DNA of 64,000 nucleotides, taken from positions 1,257,702 through 1,321,701 of the forward strand of contig KE332515.1 of assembly GCA_000413015.1 (NCBI GenBank), given 5' to 3'. Position 1 is the stretch's first letter; each line of letters begins with the position of its first letter. A program made the position numbers and the translations under genes. The notes under the pieces are model-generated. The model was given only the letters and a program-made list of their open reading frames with translations. It did not search any database and was not told the origin of the DNA. Origin of the DNA: Treponema socranskii subsp. paredis ATCC 35535 (lineage in GTDB: Bacteria > Spirochaetota > Spirochaetia > Treponematales > Treponemataceae). Below are positions 61,289 through 64,000 of this stretch, one piece after another.

Positions 61289-63517
61289 TTACAATGCGAA
61301 TACGCGGCGCAATTTTTTATTAAATCGATCCGTATCGTCTTTCAGCATCGTTAAAAAATCATCGCTGTCGATCGTGCCGAGCACCGCATCCATCTCTTCG
61401 CGGCTTCGGTAGGTCATCCTGCGGTAATAATCGGTATAATCCTTTTCACGTGACGACACCGACAGCTCATACATATCGTTTGAAACGGAGACGACGCTTT
61501 CGACAAGGTTACGATACTGCTCCGTGCTGCATCGCTCAAAGGGAACGCCGTAGATGCATTCCAAAAGATGGAGCGCATAGCGCGTTTTGTCGGCGAGGTA
61601 CGAAGCCGCACACGCATCGTAAAAGGCGTGTACTTCGTCCCAGCTCGAGATCTCCCCGCGCTTTACTTTTTCACGCAGCTCATCGATTTTTTCGAGCGGG
61701 ATAATCTGTCCGCCCGCGTTGAGCCATTCGGTGTACAGCGGATGCCGCGCGATATCGGCAAAGACGGCAGACGAAACGGAGACGATATTTTTTTCATCGC
61801 AATATTCGATTATCGTTTTTACTGCAAAATATTTAATAATTTTCCGATATTGGTGATACGCATACGCGGGGCGAAATATCGTCGATCCGTATTTTTTTTG
61901 ACACTGCGCGTCGGAAAGGGTAAAATCGGCGTCGGGATTTTTTTCAAAAAACGCTTTCGTTTCTCCGATCTTTGCCGCTTCTATGATACCGTCTTCACCG
62001 CCGCCGAAAGCGCCGTGTCCGCCTTCAGACGCATGATCGCCGCCGTCCGCCTTTTTTTTCGCATCCGCCCGTCCGCAAAGCCGCGCACTCTCTTCCGCTT
62101 TCAAACGGACGATGCGCTCGAGCGCTTTTATAATTTCCTGCATCGTATCCGGCGCAAAGGGATCGGTTTCGATATGCTGCACCGGCACGATCCGCTTATC
62201 GCGCTTTTTGAATTTGTATCGGTTCCGGACGAGCGCGAACATATCGTACATAAACCACCACGCCGGAAAAATGCGCACGCTCCGATCTCCGTTTTCACCA
62301 AGCGCGACGAGCGAAAACGGATACGGGATATCGAGTTCGTATTGATATGAACCCTTTGCAACGAGCACGAACGACGCGAATCGGCTGTTGTGTTTAAAAT
62401 CGCTCGAAAGAGAAGGCCAAAATCCGCGCGAAGCTACGAGCTCGCCGTCGGGACTTCGCGAATTGTGATTGCTGCCGATCGTCGCGCCCGATGCGATATT
62501 CGACTGCCCCATGATCGTCGACGCGATGAGAAAGGACGAATTGTGGTGCTGTTCGTGAAACGGAAATATCAAATTATTAAGAATCTCGCAGCACGACACG
62601 GTCGAATTGTCTCCGAGTACCGAATTCAAAAGCCGCGCGCCGTATTTGAGCTGACAGTTTTTGCCGATGACAAAGCGTACCGCAACCGCCTGATAAAAAA
62701 CGCGGCTGCCCGAACCCATGATGCCGTTTACCATTTCGACGCCTTCGCCGATTTGCGACGGTTCCGCTCCGGAGGACAATACCGTGATATTTTTTAATTT
62801 GAACGCACCTTTGATGTATGCACATTCTCCGATTTCGGCATCTTTTAAAAGCGTCGTATTTTTTATGACGGCGTTATTTTTAACAATTCCGTATGTCGCT
62901 TCTGCGCTTGAGGCGCCTTTTTCCGTAAGCGCGACAAAACGTTTCATAAGGGCGCCGTCTTCCCGATAGCGCGACCACAGATATGCGTCTGCGGTAATCA
63001 TACTTTTAAATGGGAGCACTTCCCTGCCGCCGTTTTCGTTCGCGACGCCGATCCATATACGGTTTTCCTCAGGCTCGCCTTTTTTTAAAATCCCTTCGCC
63101 GAATTTCGAATGCGACGTACAGCTCATTTCCTGTATATTGAACAGCATGACATTTTTTCCGAGCCGATAATTTTCAAAATACGCGACATTCCGGATCGCA
63201 TTGTCGTCACCGGTCACGGCATTTATCAATTTGGAATTATAGATACCCGCTTCGAGTTCGAGATCGTGATACTTAAGCATTGCGCGCCGGAGCTTTCCCA
63301 AAACGATAAAACCGGAAAACGACGAATCGCGTATGAGAGAAGCATCGAAGCATTCGGCATCGACGTAAAAATTTTGCCATAAAAAATCGTCCGATGTATT
63401 TTGATTTTTTTCCAGTACTTCGATTTCTTCTTTCGTAAGACGCCGCTTTCCCTCTGTAAGCTCGGACGGGATTGAAATCGAAAATGAACGCTTATCCGTA
63501 TACGTTACCTGTACCAT
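61289..63517 (-). CDS. DUF4954 protein with left-handed beta-helix
   Basis: 742 aa, cytoplasmic. Residues about 40-410 carry hexapeptide-type repeats of a left-handed beta-helix (TGDDNAIRNVAYFENYRLGK, GIVKNNAVIKNTTLLKDAEI, GIMGSGSRVFYQAVAVRFVI, IMGQSNIASGATIGSNHNSR) as in nucleotidyl or acyl transferases. RSPDGELVASRGFWPSLSSD and AWWFMYDMFALVRNRYKFKK are typical of DUF4954. A low-complexity insert (KKADGGDHASEGGHGAFGG) splits the C-terminal helical half. DUF4954 is known from Bacteroidetes and spirochaetes and has no assigned reaction. The -10 lies 10 nt before the ATG, so the leader is only about three bases and no SD is present. Confidence 0.85.
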   Translation of the reverse strand: MVQVTYTDKRSFSISIPSELTEGKRRLTKEEIEVLEKNQNTSDDFLWQNFYVDAECFDASLIRDSSFSGFIVLGKLRRAMLKYHDLELEAGIYNSKLINAVTGDDNAIRNVAYFENYRLGKNVMLFNIQEMSCTSHSKFGEGILKKGEPEENRIWIGVANENGGREVLPFKSMITADAYLWSRYREDGALMKRFVALTEKGASSAEATYGIVKNNAVIKNTTLLKDAEIGECAYIKGAFKLKNITVLSSGAEPSQIGEGVEMVNGIMGSGSRVFYQAVAVRFVIGKNCQLKYGARLLNSVLGDNSTVSCCEILNNLIFPFHEQHHNSSFLIASTIMGQSNIASGATIGSNHNSRSPDGELVASRGFWPSLSSDFKHNSRFASFVLVAKGSYQYELDIPYPFSLVALGENGDRSVRIFPAWWFMYDMFALVRNRYKFKKRDKRIVPVQHIETDPFAPDTMQEIIKALERIVRLKAEESARLCGRADAKKKADGGDHASEGGHGAFGGGEDGIIEAAKIGETKAFFEKNPDADFTLSDAQCQKKYGSTIFRPAYAYHQYRKIIKYFAVKTIIEYCDEKNIVSVSSAVFADIARHPLYTEWLNAGGQIIPLEKIDELREKVKRGEISSWDEVHAFYDACAASYLADKTRYALHLLECIYGVPFERCSTEQYRNLVESVVSVSNDMYELSVSSREKDYTDYYRRMTYRSREEMDAVLGTIDSDDFLTMLKDDTDRFNKKLRRVFAL

Positions 63518-63527
63518 AATTATTTTT

Positions 63528-63557
63528 ATTGTATATATGCAGACGGCATTTTGTCAA
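63528..63557 (-). promoter_or_regulatory. Promoter of the DUF4954 gene, almost leaderless
   Basis: Minus strand TTGACA (63552-63557), 18 nt, TACAAT (63528-63533), then 10 nt to the ATG at 63517. Confidence 0.55.
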
Positions 63558-63595
63558 ATCGTCACCGCGCGGCGATACGGTGTCGGCATTTTTAA

Positions 63596-64000
63596 TAATC
63601 GAGTTTCGGAAAGTCCGGAGGCGAAAAACGGCCGAGCCGTTTTTCTTTCATAAGAGACGCGCGCAGATTTCTGCGCGGGGAACTTCGCGCTCCGCGCTCG
63701 TTGCAAGTGGCGCGGGGAACTTCGCTTTATTCAATGCACGGCACGGATGCCGTGTCGCATCTTAGCACAGCAGCTGCGTATTTTTGCGCAGCAAAAATAC
63801 GGTAGTGAGGGGTACACGGATGTACCGCGAACGACCACTGCTCGGATTTATTCGAATAAGTCGAGAGTTGAAAAATGTCTGCGACATTTTTCTTTATATA
63901 CGAGACGCAAAAAAATCCTGCGCACTGCTCGGATTTGCTCGAATAAGTCCGGAGGTGAAAAACGGCCAAGCCGTTTTTCTTTCATACGAGGCGCAAAAAA
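63596..64000. repeat. Third structured-repeat array, running off the window
   Basis: Contains GAAAAACGGC/GCCGTTTTTC (63622 and 63957), GCGCAGA-tt-TCTGCGC (63661-63676), GCGCGGGGAACTTCGC repeats, ACGGCA-cgga-TGCCGT (63738), CGTATTTTTGC-gca-GCAAAAATACG, GGTACA-cgga-TGTACC and GAAAAATGTC-tgc-GACATTTTTC (63870-63892). The middle 130 bp of the core repeat is missing. No gene is credible between 63518 and the edge. Confidence 0.8.

Noticed and set aside
63596..64000. CRISPR array in the terminal repeats
   Set aside because: Units are palindromic, of unequal length and not separated by uniform unique spacers. No cas genes in the window.

Overview
The window reads as chromosome of a spirochaete, most likely a Treponema of roughly balanced base composition. 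The supporting signs are the gene set: a spirochaete-type DUF5312 protein, an archaeal-type PheRS alpha subunit, a two-domain cyclic-nucleotide-binding protein next to murB, cysS and an ECF sigma factor (an order I recall from Treponema pallidum, not checked here), many signal-peptide/lipoprotein genes of low recognisability, and a porin-like outer membrane protein. No rRNA, tRNA, CRISPR array or prophage was seen. This assignment is inference from gene content.

Layout. 1-7.9 kb (minus strand): MCP, adenylate/guanylate cyclase, FecR/Fn3-like repeat protein and a barrel-like protein cut by the window edge, a sensory/envelope cluster. 7.9-10.8 kb: ABC importer (lipoprotein, permease, ATPase). 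10.9-12.25 kb: RelE/RelB-type toxin-antitoxin pair followed by a dense array of structured repeats. 12.3-20.7 kb: TPR lipoprotein, unknown protein, XRE-cupin regulator, porin, rpsU, PilZ, TPR protein, secreted flavoprotein. 20.9-33.4 kb: DUF192 protein, cNMP-binding regulator, murB, cysS, ECF sigma/anti-sigma/transglutaminase operon, a small operon with a winged-helix regulator, tatD-dus, DUF805 protein. 33.6-34.7 kb: DinJ/YafQ pair followed by a second structured-repeat array. 34.7-39.1 kb: DUF5312 protein to pheS. 39.3-44.3 kb: glycerol catabolic operon (glpK, two flavoproteins, DUF1667). 44.4-55.5 kb: GNAT, UPF0210 protein, a 257-bp MITE-like element, alpha-2-macroglobulin and PBP1C. 55.6-63.5 kb: a threonine-synthase-like protein with a degenerate active site, archaeal-type UMP kinase, two exported phosphatases, ThrH and a DUF4954 beta-helix protein. 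63.6-64 kb: a third structured-repeat array running off the edge.

Three themes link the genes. Cyclic-nucleotide signalling: a class III cyclase, a dual cNMP-binding protein and a PilZ (c-di-GMP) protein. Envelope maintenance: sigma/anti-sigma with a transglutaminase-like protein, MurB, A2M plus PBP1C, several exported proteins. Scavenging: exported phosphatases, ABC importer and glycerol utilisation.

The least ordinary observations are (i) modular palindromic repeats whose stems differ between copies by compensating changes and which supply promoter or Shine-Dalgarno sequence to downstream genes, (ii) seven genes whose start codon lies only 6-7 nt behind a good -10 box, implying leaderless mRNAs, (iii) a MITE-like element with 19-bp terminal inverted repeats and a 10-bp target duplication, and (iv) a threonine-synthase-like protein without the PLP lysine.
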